A stretch of 54,889 nt of DNA from Thermomicrobiaceae bacterium (GCA_014874455.1 JADBJL010000022.1:1-54889); one strand, 5' to 3'; shown: positions 1-9,152, numbered from the stretch's first letter. Translations and numbers: made by a program. Notes: a model not told the origin generated them from the letters alone.

Positions 1-1
1 C

Positions 2-178
2 CCGGCGATGGTCTCGATGGGGATCCTGGCTATCTGGGCGGCGATCTGGAGCGTGCCCGGCATCGTGCGGGCCCGGCGCTTCGGCTACCGGCGGCTGGTC
101 TACGTCGGCTACGCCAGTCTCGCCGTCATCGTGGTCATGGCCGTCGTCCTGATCCTGGTCGGCATCTTCGGCCGCTAG
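2..178 (+). CDS. C-terminal end of a membrane protein (truncated by window edge)
   Basis: An open frame enters from the left edge and stops at TAG 176-178, giving 58 visible residues. It contains two hydrophobic stretches, one starting near GILAIWAAIW and one reading SLAVIVVMAVVLILVGIFG, separated by a short basic segment (RARRFGYRR). This is the topology of two membrane helices with a positively charged loop, and the chain ends four residues after the second helix. No family can be assigned from this fragment. It is convergent with the ClC gene to its right. The reading frame is supported by the clean hydrophobic pattern and by the stop lying just before the convergent gene. Confidence 0.55.
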   Translation, partial: PAMVSMGILAIWAAIWSVPGIVRARRFGYRRLVYVGYASLAVIVVMAVVLILVGIFGR

Positions 179-210
179 CTGGGTCAGCAACGACTCGAAC
201 AGCCGGCTCA

Positions 211-2271
211 TCAGGCCTGAGGCTCCGCAGCGTGTTCCGTCAGCGAGAAACGCTCGCGTACCTGGTGCTCCTGCTCGGGATGAACCAGCACGAGCACCAG
301 GTCTCCAGCCCTGAGAACAGTATCGCCGCGTGGTACCATCGTGCGACCATCGCGCTGGATCGACACCACGAGCACGCCGGGGGGCAGGCCGAGCTGCCGG
401 ATCTCTCTGCCAGCCAGCGATGATTCTGGTTCGATGACGAACTCGAGGAGCTCGGTATCGGCGGTGACGCCGCGTAGCCGGCGCACCGAGGCGCGAGCTG
501 CGTTACGATAAACCTTCAGAATCCTCGACACGCTCACGAGCCCGACGACGCGCGCACCACGCCCTTCGACCACCGGGAGCCACGCTTGCCGGTGCTCGCT
601 CAGCAGTTCCAGCGCTGTATCCAGGGTCGCCTCCAGCGGCACCGCGACAGGTGTACGCCGCATGACTGCTTCCACCGGTAGGGTGTCCGCCTGATCAGGT
701 GGAACAGCTTCGAGGTCGGCCGGCGAGACCATCCCCACGAGTCGCCCTTCGGAATCGACGACCGGTAGACCTGGGAGTCCCCGCTCCGCGAGCATGCGCT
801 TCACTTCCCTAATACGGCGCCCAACGTGGACGAGGACATTGGTCTCCTCCAGCGCCGCGCTCACCCGCAGGCTGGAGAGCAGCGGAAAGCTGAATTGCAG
901 CCGGTGCGCCGGAGAATCGGCCCGGGACGGCAACTGGTTCCGGTAAATCGTCTCGTCACGCACCACCATGACGGCCAGCCCGACCGCGAGCATGGCCGGC
1001 GCAAGCAGTGAGAGGTTACCTGTCATCTCGGCGACCATGACCATGGTCGCCAGGGGCGTGTGAGCGATACTGCCGAACAGCGCCATCATCCCGACGATCA
1101 CGAACGGCGCAGCCGTGGGCGGCAACGACGGCAGAATAGCGTAGCCGAGTCGCCAGAACGCTGCGCCAACTAACCCCCCGATGACCATGCCTGGCCCGAA
1201 AATGCCTCCGGAGCCACCTGATCCAATGCTGAGCGATGTGGTCACGATCTTCGTGAACGGCAGAACAAGCAGGAACCACCAGGGGAAATCGAAGATACGC
1301 TCGTCCATCGTCCGCTGCAGGTAGCCATACCCGGTTCCAAGCGCCTCTGGAAAGGCGAGCCCGATCAGCCCGACGGCGAGCCCGCCAACAGCCGGCTTCA
1401 GCCACACCGGAAGACGAAGGCGAGCGAAGTAATCGGTCACGCCGTAGAAGGTGCGCGCATAGACCACACCCACCGCGCCACAAAGCAGGCCCAGGGCCGC
1501 ATAATACGCGAGTTGCAGGGGGTGATCGAGGGCAAGGTTCGGTTGTGTGCCGAAGATCGGTTGCCAACCAGCCCAAGCGCCGAACACCGTATAGGCCGCG
1601 ATCGACGCAATCAGCGAGGGGAGCAGCGCCCCGACTTCGATATCGTGGATGTAGAGGATCTCGACTCCCAGAAGTGCACCACCCAACGGAGCACGAAAAA
1701 TGGCCCCGATCCCGGCCCCCATGCCGATGACCAGCATCACCCGGCGATCAGCAGGATCTAGGTGGAGAAGCTGCCCGATAAGGGACGCAACTCCCGCCGA
1801 GATCTGCGCCGTCGGCCCCTCACGACCGCCTGAGCCACCCGAGCCGATCGTGATCGCAGAGGCGAGAGCCTTGACTGGAATCACGCGTGCCCGTACCTGC
1901 CCGAACCGATGATGGAAGGCCGCGATCGCCGAATCCGTGCCGTGCCCCTCAGCCTCCGGCGCCAGTAGGAAGACAAGCAAGCCACTCAGCAGGCCACCGA
2001 GGGTGACTACCAGGGGCAACACCCATGTCCGGGAGAGGGCCGTGCCAGAATCGTTACCCTCGCCAATGGGGCTCGGAGGGACGAAGCCCGCGAGCTTCCC
2101 GAGAAACAGATGCGTCGACGTCTCAAGGAGCCAGAAGAAGATCGCAGCGAACCCGGCTACGATCCCAACGAGGAGACTCCGAGTGATCCACTGGGCAAGC
2201 CGACTGCCCTCGCTATCAAGCAGCCGAAAGCGCAGAGGCTTCCGCTGGCGCAGCAGCCGGAACCTCACCAC
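211..2271 (-). CDS. ClC-type chloride channel/transporter with CBS pair and RCK-C domain
   Basis: 686-residue membrane protein of the voltage-gated chloride channel family, moving anions across the inner membrane. The N-terminal two thirds is the ClC fold: GSGGSGGREGP (about residues 143-153) carries the gating glutamate E151, and a second GSGGSGGIFGPG lies near 355-367. Two CBS domains follow (about 480-595), then a TrkA-C/RCK-C-like domain at the C-terminus. By eye, the canonical GSGIP anion filter motif is replaced by GHGTD (109-113), and the internal proton glutamate position appears to be isoleucine (VEI, E204-I205), so coupling may differ from E. coli ClcA. The start is GTG 2271; a second GTG follows immediately. 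The CBS and RCK-C parts suggest nucleotide or ligand gating (inference). Confidence 0.9.
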   Translation of the reverse strand: MVRFRLLRQRKPLRFRLLDSEGSRLAQWITRSLLVGIVAGFAAIFFWLLETSTHLFLGKLAGFVPPSPIGEGNDSGTALSRTWVLPLVVTLGGLLSGLLVFLLAPEAEGHGTDSAIAAFHHRFGQVRARVIPVKALASAITIGSGGSGGREGPTAQISAGVASLIGQLLHLDPADRRVMLVIGMGAGIGAIFRAPLGGALLGVEILYIHDIEVGALLPSLIASIAAYTVFGAWAGWQPIFGTQPNLALDHPLQLAYYAALGLLCGAVGVVYARTFYGVTDYFARLRLPVWLKPAVGGLAVGLIGLAFPEALGTGYGYLQRTMDERIFDFPWWFLLVLPFTKIVTTSLSIGSGGSGGIFGPGMVIGGLVGAAFWRLGYAILPSLPPTAAPFVIVGMMALFGSIAHTPLATMVMVAEMTGNLSLLAPAMLAVGLAVMVVRDETIYRNQLPSRADSPAHRLQFSFPLLSSLRVSAALEETNVLVHVGRRIREVKRMLAERGLPGLPVVDSEGRLVGMVSPADLEAVPPDQADTLPVEAVMRRTPVAVPLEATLDTALELLSEHRQAWLPVVEGRGARVVGLVSVSRILKVYRNAARASVRRLRGVTADTELLEFVIEPESSLAGREIRQLGLPPGVLVVSIQRDGRTMVPRGDTVLRAGDLVLVLVHPEQEHQVRERFSLTEHAAEPQA

Positions 2272-2354
2272 TCGCTCTTTCGACTATGGCCTGCACATCC
2301 ACGACTACCGGCTCTCGGAGTGGCAACCGCTACGGCCACCCTTTCAGTGGTATA

Positions 2355-3350
2355 TTACACATCCCCGTCGCGCAGCACGTCCCGGATCTCCTCGGCCGTG
2401 GCCTGAGCATTCCCCCACTTGCCGACCACGATGCCGGCAGCGACCTGTGAGAGCCGGAGCGCGGCCGGCGGCTCCGCCCCGGCTGCCAGCGCCGCCGTGA
2501 GCACGGCGATGACGGTGTCGCCGGCACCGGTGACGTCGAAGACCTGCCGGCGCACCAGCGGCGGCACCTCGAGGTATCCCTCACCGGCCGAGGCCAGCGC
2601 CGCGCCGGCCGGGCCCAGCGTGACGACCAGCAGCTCGCATGCGAGCTCGGCCCGGAGATCGCGCAGGTGTCGCTCGCGCTCGGCCGGGCTCTCCAGCGAG
2701 ACGCCCAGGTACGCCTCGGCCTCCGCCCGGTTGCACTTGACCAGCGTGCACCCGCGAAAGCTGGCCAGCGCCCCCTGCGAGTCCACGGTGACCAGCCGGC
2801 CCGCGCGCCGCGCCGCCTCGACCACCTCTGGGATCACGACGCCGCTCCGGTAGTCGGAGAGCAAGATGGCATCGGCTCGCGGGCCGTAGCTCTCGACCGC
2901 CTCGACCAGCCGCTGCGCGACGGCGGGCGAGACCGGCCGGCGATCCTGCCGGTCGACCCGCGCCATCTGCTGGGGAAACACGTTGTAGGGCCCCTCGGCC
3001 ACGATCCGGGTCTTGGTCGTCGTCGGCCGCTCCGGGTCGACCACCAGGCCGACCGGATCGACGCCGCCCTCGGCGAGCAGCTCGCGGAGCTGCCGGCCGG
3101 CCTCGTCGTCGCCGATCACTCCGACCTGCCAGGCGGACGCCCCCAGCGCGGCCACCGCCAGGGCCGGGGCCGCGCCGCCACCGGGTCTGGCCTCCTGCCG
3201 ACGCTCCTCGAGCACCAGGATCGGCGCCTCCCGCGACAGCCGCACCGGCTCGCCGAAGATGTAGACGTCGAGGCAGAGATCCCCGACGACGAGGATCGTC
3301 CGGTCAGAGATCGCATCGAGCAGCGCCAGATGGTCTCGTCGGCTCACCAT
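2355..3350 (-). CDS. PfkB-family sugar kinase, RfaE/HldE domain I type
   Basis: 331-residue ribokinase-fold kinase. The N-terminus has the RfaE-type pattern VVGDLCLDVYIFG followed by a glycine-rich PGGGAA segment near residue 57. The C-terminal signature DVTGAGDTVIAVL contains the catalytic Asp of PfkB kinases. The length matches the kinase domain of D-glycero-beta-D-manno-heptose-7-phosphate kinase without the nucleotidylyltransferase domain of HldE. Its exact sugar phosphate substrate cannot be read from sequence. It starts six bases after the stop of the zinc-finger membrane gene upstream and follows a WecG-type glycosyltransferase, which fits a role in making an activated sugar for a surface polysaccharide (inference). 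A shorter bacterial carbohydrate kinase role is possible. Confidence 0.85.
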   Translation of the reverse strand: MVSRRDHLALLDAISDRTILVVGDLCLDVYIFGEPVRLSREAPILVLEERRQEARPGGGAAPALAVAALGASAWQVGVIGDDEAGRQLRELLAEGGVDPVGLVVDPERPTTTKTRIVAEGPYNVFPQQMARVDRQDRRPVSPAVAQRLVEAVESYGPRADAILLSDYRSGVVIPEVVEAARRAGRLVTVDSQGALASFRGCTLVKCNRAEAEAYLGVSLESPAERERHLRDLRAELACELLVVTLGPAGAALASAGEGYLEVPPLVRRQVFDVTGAGDTVIAVLTAALAAGAEPPAALRLSQVAAGIVVGKWGNAQATAEEIRDVLRDGDV

Positions 3351-3356
3351 CGGCGA

Positions 3357-3905
3357 TCACCGGAAGCGCACGTAGGGGATGACGACTGCGAGGGCCAGGA
3401 AGAGCAGGTCAGGGATCAGCCGGAGCCGATAGGCGGCGATGACCCGCGGATCCATAGCCCGGTCGAGGAGGTCGTCGAGGCCGAGACCAGGCAGTCGCTG
3501 GGCGATCAGCACGCGCGAGAGGACGATCCCGAACAGCACGCAGCCGATGGCGAGGAACTGGAGGTCTCGCCCTCGCTTGTAGTTGGCCGCCCAGGCCATC
3601 GCCTCGGCCACGCCGAAGCCCAGAGCCAGCGACATGTAGAAGCCCCAGTCCGGGAGATAGCCCCAGAGGACACCGATCACCCCGGCAACGACCAGGCCGG
3701 CCAGCACGCTGCGGGCCAGGATCCCACGGCTGGTCTCATACGTCGGCAGTCCACGCACCTGCGCACACTCCGGGCAACGGAACCCGACCGGTGTCTCGAC
3801 CGCGCAGCGGGGACAGATCGGTTTGCCACACTTGCTGCAGCGCAGCCGGGTGAGCACCTTCGGGTGGTAGGAGCACGGCTGCTCACTGATATCCGACAAC
3901 ACCAC
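3357..3905 (-). CDS. B-box-like zinc-finger membrane protein
   Basis: 182 residues. The N-terminal 50 residues carry Cys/His pairs (C..H, CSKCGKPICPRC, CPEC) typical of a B-box or double zinc-ribbon at the start of bacterial membrane proteins. About four hydrophobic helices follow, beginning at ARSVLAGLVVAGVIGVLWGY and including FYMSLALGFGVAEAMAWAA, LQFLAIGCVLFGIVLSRVLI and LLFLALAVVIPYV. The start is GTG 3905, directly followed by another GTG codon. It lies 16 bases after the WecG-type gene and 6 bases before the PfkB kinase, so the three are very probably cotranscribed. The function is unknown; the cytosolic zinc finger may mediate protein contacts. Confidence 0.75.
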   Translation of the reverse strand: MVLSDISEQPCSYHPKVLTRLRCSKCGKPICPRCAVETPVGFRCPECAQVRGLPTYETSRGILARSVLAGLVVAGVIGVLWGYLPDWGFYMSLALGFGVAEAMAWAANYKRGRDLQFLAIGCVLFGIVLSRVLIAQRLPGLGLDDLLDRAMDPRVIAAYRLRLIPDLLFLALAVVIPYVRFR

Positions 3906-3921
3906 TTCGCATCCCTGCTTC

Positions 3922-4758
3922 CTACCCCCTTAGCCGCTGCGTCACCCACTCGCGCAACACCAGCGCCGCGAACCGCGGCAGCGCCAACTGCCGGCGCCAG
4001 CGCCAGGGCTGGCGGACCAGCCGGTAGAGCCACTCCAGTCCCAGCCGCCGCAGCGGGCGTGGCGCGCGCGGCACTACGCCGGCCAGGTAATCGAACGCGC
4101 CGCCGACGCCGACGGCGAGCACCACGCCGGCCCGCTCGAGTTCGCGCCGGTGCCGCGCGATCCAGAGTTCCTGCGCCGGCGCGCCGTAGGCGACGAGCAA
4201 GACCGCCGGGCGAGCCGCGGCGATCCGGGCAAGCGCCTCGCCGCTCTCCTCCGGCTGCGGCGAGCCGGCCCACGTCCCGGCGATCCGGCATCCAGGAGAG
4301 CGCGCCGCGAGCCGTCGGGCTGCCCGCTCGGCGACACCGGGCGCGGCGCCGAGGAGGAAGAGCGCCAGTTCCGGGTCGCCAGCGGCGGCCAGCGCCTCCA
4401 CCAGGTCGACGCCGGTGATCCGTCCGCGGAGTGGACGGCCGAGCAGGCGCGCGGCCAGCACGATCCCGACGCCGTCGGCCGTGACCAGGTCGGCCTGCTC
4501 GATCGTCGCCCGGAACTCAGGGAGACGCCGGGCCGCCATCACCATCTCCGGGTTCAGGGTCACGATCTGGTGAAGTCGTCCTCGGCCAGCTCTCGCCCAG
4601 GACTGCACGAGGCCGACCAGCTCCGGAAGGGGGAGGTCGTGTACCGGAAACCGCAAGATCTGCACCTGCGCTGGAATCCCCGGCCCGCGGACGCTGGCCG
4701 GCTGCTCGTCGCCACGCACCTGAACCCTGGAATCTGCCGGCTGCTCCACCGTCGGCAT
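3922..4758 (-). CDS. WecG/TagA/CpsF family glycosyltransferase
   Basis: 278 residues from ATG 4758. The WecG/TagA signature is clear: HQIVTLNPEMVMAARR, then DLVTADGVGIVLAARLLG, then RITGVDLVEALA, and a later LLVAYGAPAQELWIARHR with the conserved G-P-Q-E region. These enzymes transfer N-acetyl-D-mannosamine or a related sugar from a UDP donor to a lipid-linked acceptor at the inner face of the membrane. The start is uncertain: the frame is open to GTG 4827, and neither position has a clear Shine-Dalgarno site; an extended -10 at 4846-4854 would allow either. First gene of a minus-strand set with the zinc-finger membrane protein and PfkB kinase. Confidence 0.88.
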   Translation of the reverse strand: MPTVEQPADSRVQVRGDEQPASVRGPGIPAQVQILRFPVHDLPLPELVGLVQSWARAGRGRLHQIVTLNPEMVMAARRLPEFRATIEQADLVTADGVGIVLAARLLGRPLRGRITGVDLVEALAAAGDPELALFLLGAAPGVAERAARRLAARSPGCRIAGTWAGSPQPEESGEALARIAAARPAVLLVAYGAPAQELWIARHRRELERAGVVLAVGVGGAFDYLAGVVPRAPRPLRRLGLEWLYRLVRQPWRWRRQLALPRFAALVLREWVTQRLRG

Positions 4759-4845
4759 GCCCGAAACGACCCGGCACCGCAACACACTCGGCCGCCCAAG
4801 AGCGTTCTTGAGAGCAAGAGGACACACCGGTCGCCGTCACGCCCA

Positions 4846-4854
4846 ACTATAGCA
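4846..4854 (-). promoter_or_regulatory. Extended -10 promoter element upstream of the WecG-type gene
   Basis: Read on the minus strand this is TGCTATAGT, an extended -10 (TGn plus TATAGT). No good -35 is seen 16-18 bases further upstream, as is common for extended -10 promoters. It would start transcription near 4839, just upstream of the glycosyltransferase frame. Confidence 0.45.
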
Positions 4855-5005
4855 GCCGCGCCAAACGGGGCATCATTGGTGTCGCTCACACCAGCGACAG
4901 GACACACAGAACACGACCAGGAGCCCCATCGATGTCAGCTCGACAGACTACTCTGACCGGGTCATCACGCCTATACTTCAGTCCATCAGCGGAGGGAGAA
5001 AGGCG

Positions 5006-6034
5006 ATGGCCAAGCGCGAACCCGAACTCCAGCGGGTAACCCGAATCCTCGACATGCTGATCCTGCTCAGCCAGCAACGGCTGAAGCGGCGTGACCTGGC
5101 CCAGCGATACAGCGTCAGCGAGCGCCAGATCACCGGCGATCTCCAGGTGCTCCGTCGAGGGCTCGGCCTCGAGATCCAGTCGACGGAGCAGGGTTACTCC
5201 ATCACCTCGCTGCCGTCGCTCCCCTCGGTGCAGTTCGAGACGGTGGAGCTGCTCGCCCTGTTGCTGGCTGCCGCGGCCGGGAGCCGCAGCCCTGGTATCC
5301 CCCGCGACAAACTCGCCGCGGCGATCGCGCGCCTGCATCAGACGCTGCCCAAGAGCCTGCGCCTGCCGATCGACCCTACCCGGTTCCCGCTGCCGTCCAC
5401 GCCAGCGGCCAGGCATCGAGAGGAGATCCTGAGAGCACTCTCCGAAGCGATCATCTGCGGTTGGACGGTCGAGATGGAATACCGGCCGCCGATGCGCAGG
5501 AGCACGCTGTACTCGCGCCTGGTCGATCCCTACGCGGTGGTACCCTACCTCCGCGGCTGGTACCTGATCGGCTGGTGCCACACCCGCCGGGCCTGGCGGA
5601 CGTTCAAGGTCGACCGGATCAAGCAGCTTCGCATCACTCGCACATCGTTCAAGCGCCGGCAGGAATTCGACTTGGGCGAGTTCCTGATGGGAAGCTGGGG
5701 GATGTTCGAGGCCGGGGGCCAGCCGGCCGAGGAGGTAGAACTCCTGTTCTCGCCGCCAGCGGCGCACTGGGTCGCCGAGGAGCAGTGGCACCACTCGCAG
5801 CGGATCGAGTGGCTGCCGGACGGTCGCCTACGCTTCACGGTCACGTTACGAGTGACGCCGGACTTCGCGCGCTGGGTGCTGAGCTACGGCGGCGCGGTCG
5901 AAGTGGTGCGGCCGGAGAGCCTTCGCGAGCAGGTGCAAGAACACGCCCGGGCCATCCTGGGACGCTACCAGGCAGTCGCCACGCCCGTGTTGCAGAACGG
6001 CGTCGCGGCGAGCGTCGAGCTGGAGCCAGCATAG
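5006..6034 (+). CDS. WYL-domain transcriptional regulator (HTH plus WYL)
   Basis: 342 residues. The N-terminal 60 residues form a winged helix of the HTH_11 type (RVTRILDMLILLSQ, then RRDLAQRYSVSERQITGDLQVLRRGLGLEI). The middle contains the WYL domain: YSRLVDPYAVVPYLRGWYLIGWCHTRRAWRTFKVDRIKQLRIT, with the tyrosine-leucine core near GWYLIG and the Arg-rich strand that binds ligand. A WCX-like C-terminal extension follows. WYL regulators bind oligonucleotides or nucleic acid-derived ligands and control DNA-damage or defence genes. ATG 5006 is preceded by GGAGGGAGAAAGGCG. It is divergent from the WecG-type operon and stands alone, so its target is not evident. Confidence 0.92.
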   Translation: MAKREPELQRVTRILDMLILLSQQRLKRRDLAQRYSVSERQITGDLQVLRRGLGLEIQSTEQGYSITSLPSLPSVQFETVELLALLLAAAAGSRSPGIPRDKLAAAIARLHQTLPKSLRLPIDPTRFPLPSTPAARHREEILRALSEAIICGWTVEMEYRPPMRRSTLYSRLVDPYAVVPYLRGWYLIGWCHTRRAWRTFKVDRIKQLRITRTSFKRRQEFDLGEFLMGSWGMFEAGGQPAEEVELLFSPPAAHWVAEEQWHHSQRIEWLPDGRLRFTVTLRVTPDFARWVLSYGGAVEVVRPESLREQVQEHARAILGRYQAVATPVLQNGVAASVELEPA

Positions 6035-6310
6035 CCGACACGGTCGGCAGGAGATGAACCGGTGAGCCTCTTCCGAGGGGCTCGGGCATTGAGCCCGCCG
6101 CTTCAGTGACAAGCAACACCGGCGCTCCACGACGAACCAGGCTGGAAGCGAGCCAGACCACGATAGGCCAGGCGACGAGCAGAGACTGGCCACGCCGAGG
6201 GCCGCGCTCCAATGTCTGCGTGCCAGTGGCGTTCACTCCACTGTGGCCAGCGCGGCCGGAAGTCCAGCCGCTGGCCTCGCGGCCTCCAGCGCCCACTTGC
6301 GGCGTCCAGG

Positions 6311-7261
6311 CTAGGCTTCGGCGACCACTGGGTTCTCCAGCGTGCCGATCCGCTCGACCGTCACCCGCACCACATCGCCAGGACGCAGGAAGCGCGGCGG
6401 CTTGCGCGCGAAGCCGACGCCGGCCGGCGTGCCGGTGGCGATCACGTCGCCCGGCTCCAGGGCGACGATCTGGGAGATGTAGGCGACCACGCGGGCGACA
6501 CCGAAGATCATCTCCCGGGTGTTCGAGTGCTGCAGCCGCTCGCCGTTGACCTCGCAAGAGATCTCCAGCGCCTGCGGGTCAGGGATCTCGTCAGCCGTCA
6601 CCACCCAGGGGCCGAGTGGGGTCGAGCGGTCGAACGTCTTGCCCTGCATCCACTGGCGCCCGCGGAACTGGAAGTCGCGCATGCTGATGTCGTTGAGGAT
6701 GGTGTAGCCCGCGACGTGCTCGAGCGCGCGCGACTCTTCCACGTAGCGCCCGGGCCGGCCGATCACCACGGCCAGCTCGGCTTCGTAGTCCACCTGCTGG
6801 CTGACCCGCGGCAAGACGATCGGCTCGCCCGGGCCGATGAGCGAGCTGGGAAACTTGTTGAACAGCTCCGGGTACTCGGGTATGGCCGCTCCGCTCTCGG
6901 CGGCGTGGTCGGCATAGTTCAACCCCAGGCAGATGATCTTGTCCGGGCGTAGCAGCGGCGGCAGGAGCCGCAGGTGCGGGTCGCTCGCACGCAAGACGAG
7001 GCCCGCGGCCTCCGCCGCCTCACGGTCTCGAGCCAGCACCTCCCGGGCGGCGGCGACCGCCTCGGCAGCCCGACCCAGCCCGTCGCGCCGCAGCAACTCG
7101 ACCAGATCCGGCGGGCACTCGGCCAGCGCCCTTCCCTCGGCAGCGGCTACGCCGCGCCGCCGCAGCAGCTCAGCATACGCCTTCGGGATATCGATCACCG
7201 TCTCGTTGTCGAACGTGCCGACACTCGACCAGCCCCGGTAGCGGTAGCTCACCAGTCGCAT
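6311..7261 (-). CDS. Fumarylacetoacetate hydrolase (FAH) family protein
   Basis: 316 residues from ATG 7261 (seven codons inside the longest frame; this start begins directly at the N-terminal FAH strand MRLVSYRYRGW). Motifs: KIICLGLNYADHA, then VDYEAELAVVIG with the metal-binding Glu pair, then NDISMRDFQFRGRQWMQGKTFD with the metal Asp, and GDVIATGTPAGVGFARKP. These are the hallmarks of the 2-hydroxyhepta-2,4-diene-1,7-dioate isomerase/acylpyruvase group, Mg-dependent enzymes cleaving or isomerising acylpyruvates in catabolism of aromatic compounds and other acids. It stands alone between a WYL regulator and a divergent decarboxylase, so the substrate is not given by context. Confidence 0.9.
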   Translation of the reverse strand: MRLVSYRYRGWSSVGTFDNETVIDIPKAYAELLRRRGVAAAEGRALAECPPDLVELLRRDGLGRAAEAVAAAREVLARDREAAEAAGLVLRASDPHLRLLPPLLRPDKIICLGLNYADHAAESGAAIPEYPELFNKFPSSLIGPGEPIVLPRVSQQVDYEAELAVVIGRPGRYVEESRALEHVAGYTILNDISMRDFQFRGRQWMQGKTFDRSTPLGPWVVTADEIPDPQALEISCEVNGERLQHSNTREMIFGVARVVAYISQIVALEPGDVIATGTPAGVGFARKPPRFLRPGDVVRVTVERIGTLENPVVAEA

Positions 7262-7553
7262 CGCCCTGCGCCCCTTCCGCATGTATGTCCCCTCAGCGAA
7301 GCTCGCCAGCGGCGGCTCCTCCGTCCAGACATTAAAGATCGCCGAGAGGTCGCCAGTCCAGACCTGTGGCGGCTGCCACAGTCAGATCGCCAAAATCGAG
7401 GTTCGCGCTCGGAGCACCACCAGCGCGTACGACCGTAAGGCGTGCAGCGCACGTGACCGGGCCGGCGACGTAGGATTGAGCCCGGCCTGGCTGGCCCTGG
7501 CCAGGGCAGGTGGCATCGATACGTCGCGCAGGCAGGGAGAGGAGGTGTCCGGC

Positions 7554-9050
7554 GTGGGGGATCGCGGGCTGGATCAGCGGCAGGCGCCGTACTTCGAGGC
7601 CTGGCTGGAGTATCGCCGCCAGGCGATCGTGTCCTTCTCGACTCCAGGCCACAAGCAGGGCCGGGGCGTCGCCCCCGAGCTGGTCGAGGCCCTGGGAGAG
7701 GCAACCCTGGAGCTGGATATCCCCCATGCCGGAGGCGTGGACGACACGCACCTCTCGCGGGATCTCCTGGGACAGGCCGAGCGGCTGGCCGCGGCGGCCT
7801 GGCAAGCGGACGACGCCATCTTCCTGCTGAACGGCAGCACCACCGGCAACCTCGCCTTCATGCTGGCTGCCTGCCGTCCGGGCGAGACGATCGTCGTCAG
7901 CCGCACGCTCCACAAGTCCCTGCTGGCCGGCTTGATCCTCAGCGGGGCGCGGCCGATCTACGTCTGCCCGGCCATCCATCCCGAGGCCAACGTCACGCTC
8001 GATATCCCACCCGCCGCCGTCCAAGAGGCCCTGGAGCGGCATCCGCAGGCCCGTGCAGTCGCTCTCGTCAGCCCGGCGTACACGGGCGTGAGCAGCGACC
8101 TGCCGGAGATCGCCCGGATCTGCCACGGGCGGGAGGTCTCGCTCTTCGTCGACGAGGCCTGGGGGCCACACTTCGCCTTCCACCCGGCGCTGCCTCGCTC
8201 CGCCATGCAGGCCGGAGCCGACGCCGCGGTCACCAGCATCCACAAGCTGCTGGGGGGACTGACCCAGACCGCGCTGCTGACGATGAAGGGAAGCCGGATC
8301 ACCCGGAGCCGGCTCGCCAGCGCCGTCGCCCTGCTGCACACCACCAGCCCGGCAGCCATGCTCTACGCTTCGATCGACGTGGCTCGGCGACGGATGGCGC
8401 TGGAGGGCGAGCGCCTGCTCTCCCGCACGCTCGAGCTGGCCTGGCAGGCTCGGGAAGCGCTGGCCCAGATCCCCGGCCTGCGCGTCCTCGGGCCCGAGCT
8501 GACCGCCGACCGCCCGGGCGCGGGGTTCGACCCGACCCGGATCCTGGTGGACGTGCACGGCCTGGGGCTGACCGGCTACCAGGCCGAGACGATCCTCCGC
8601 GACCGGTTCCGGATCGGGGTCGAGATGAGCGACCTGGTCAGCGTGATGCTGCTGGTTACGATCGGCGACACGCCGGAGACGATCCGGCACCTGATCGGCG
8701 GGTTTACCGGGCTGGCCCAGGCAGCGGAGCGCTGCCCGGCACCCGCGGTGAGCGCCGACCTGCGCTCGACCGGCGCGGTGCTGGCCACGGCGCAGCAGGT
8801 GCTGACACCCCGGGAGGCGTTCTTCGCCCCGGCCGAGGCGGTGCCGCTCGACCACGCGATCGGCCGGGTCGCGGCCGAGCCGATCACGCCGTATCCGCCG
8901 GGTATCCCGGTCGTGGCGCCGGGCGAGCTGATCACGCCGGAGGTAGTGGACTACCTGCGCGCCGGGCTGGCGGCCGGGATGTACCTGAGCGGCCCGGCCG
9001 ACCCCACCCTCCGGACGGTGCGGGTGGTGACCGAGATGGGGAGAGCCTGA
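7554..9050 (+). CDS. PLP-dependent Orn/Lys/Arg decarboxylase family protein
   Basis: 498 residues. I chose GTG 7554 because AGGAGGT at 7540-7546 lies seven bases upstream; the frame is open further left without coding character. Fold-type I decarboxylase motifs: FSTPGHKQGRG near the N-terminus, LLNGSTTGN (cofactor phosphate binding), SRTLHKS, FVDEAWGPHFAFHP (Asp and His around PLP), and AAVTSIHKLLGGLTQT with the Schiff-base lysine. The length and the lack of the N-terminal wing domain match the compact SpeA/YaaO-type enzymes found in Gram-positives and cyanobacteria. These make cadaverine, putrescine or agmatine for polyamine synthesis. Arginine versus lysine specificity cannot be decided by eye. 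Confidence 0.88.
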   Translation: MGDRGLDQRQAPYFEAWLEYRRQAIVSFSTPGHKQGRGVAPELVEALGEATLELDIPHAGGVDDTHLSRDLLGQAERLAAAAWQADDAIFLLNGSTTGNLAFMLAACRPGETIVVSRTLHKSLLAGLILSGARPIYVCPAIHPEANVTLDIPPAAVQEALERHPQARAVALVSPAYTGVSSDLPEIARICHGREVSLFVDEAWGPHFAFHPALPRSAMQAGADAAVTSIHKLLGGLTQTALLTMKGSRITRSRLASAVALLHTTSPAAMLYASIDVARRRMALEGERLLSRTLELAWQAREALAQIPGLRVLGPELTADRPGAGFDPTRILVDVHGLGLTGYQAETILRDRFRIGVEMSDLVSVMLLVTIGDTPETIRHLIGGFTGLAQAAERCPAPAVSADLRSTGAVLATAQQVLTPREAFFAPAEAVPLDHAIGRVAAEPITPYPPGIPVVAPGELITPEVVDYLRAGLAAGMYLSGPADPTLRTVRVVTEMGRA

Positions 9051-9051
9051 G

Positions 9052-9094
9052 CGGCCGGGCGAGGCAAGGGCAAACGCGCTCGCCCGCCGGGCCG
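9052..9094. terminator. Bulged GC hairpin between convergent genes
   Basis: GGGCGAG 9057-9063 pairs with CTCGCCC 9079-9085, and the outer CGGCC 9052-9056 pairs with GGCCG 9090-9094 across a four-base bulge. It sits just past the decarboxylase stop, before the convergent URO-D family gene. There is no U-tract, so it may be only a partial terminator. Confidence 0.4.
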
Positions 9095-9152
9095 TTAAAC
9101 CCGCCGGGATCCGATCGCACCGGCCGCCACCGCCATGCCCTGACTCCGCTGC

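Noticed and set aside
2667-4418. Long open frame on the plus strand antisense to the sugar kinase and membrane genes
   Set aside because: High GC makes many long antisense frames. The translation is Arg/Pro/Gly-rich without motifs, while the minus strand has clear family motifs.
6035-6310. Short inverted repeats between the WYL and FAH genes
   Set aside because: Only a weak six-base hairpin, no U-tract; not convincing as a terminator.
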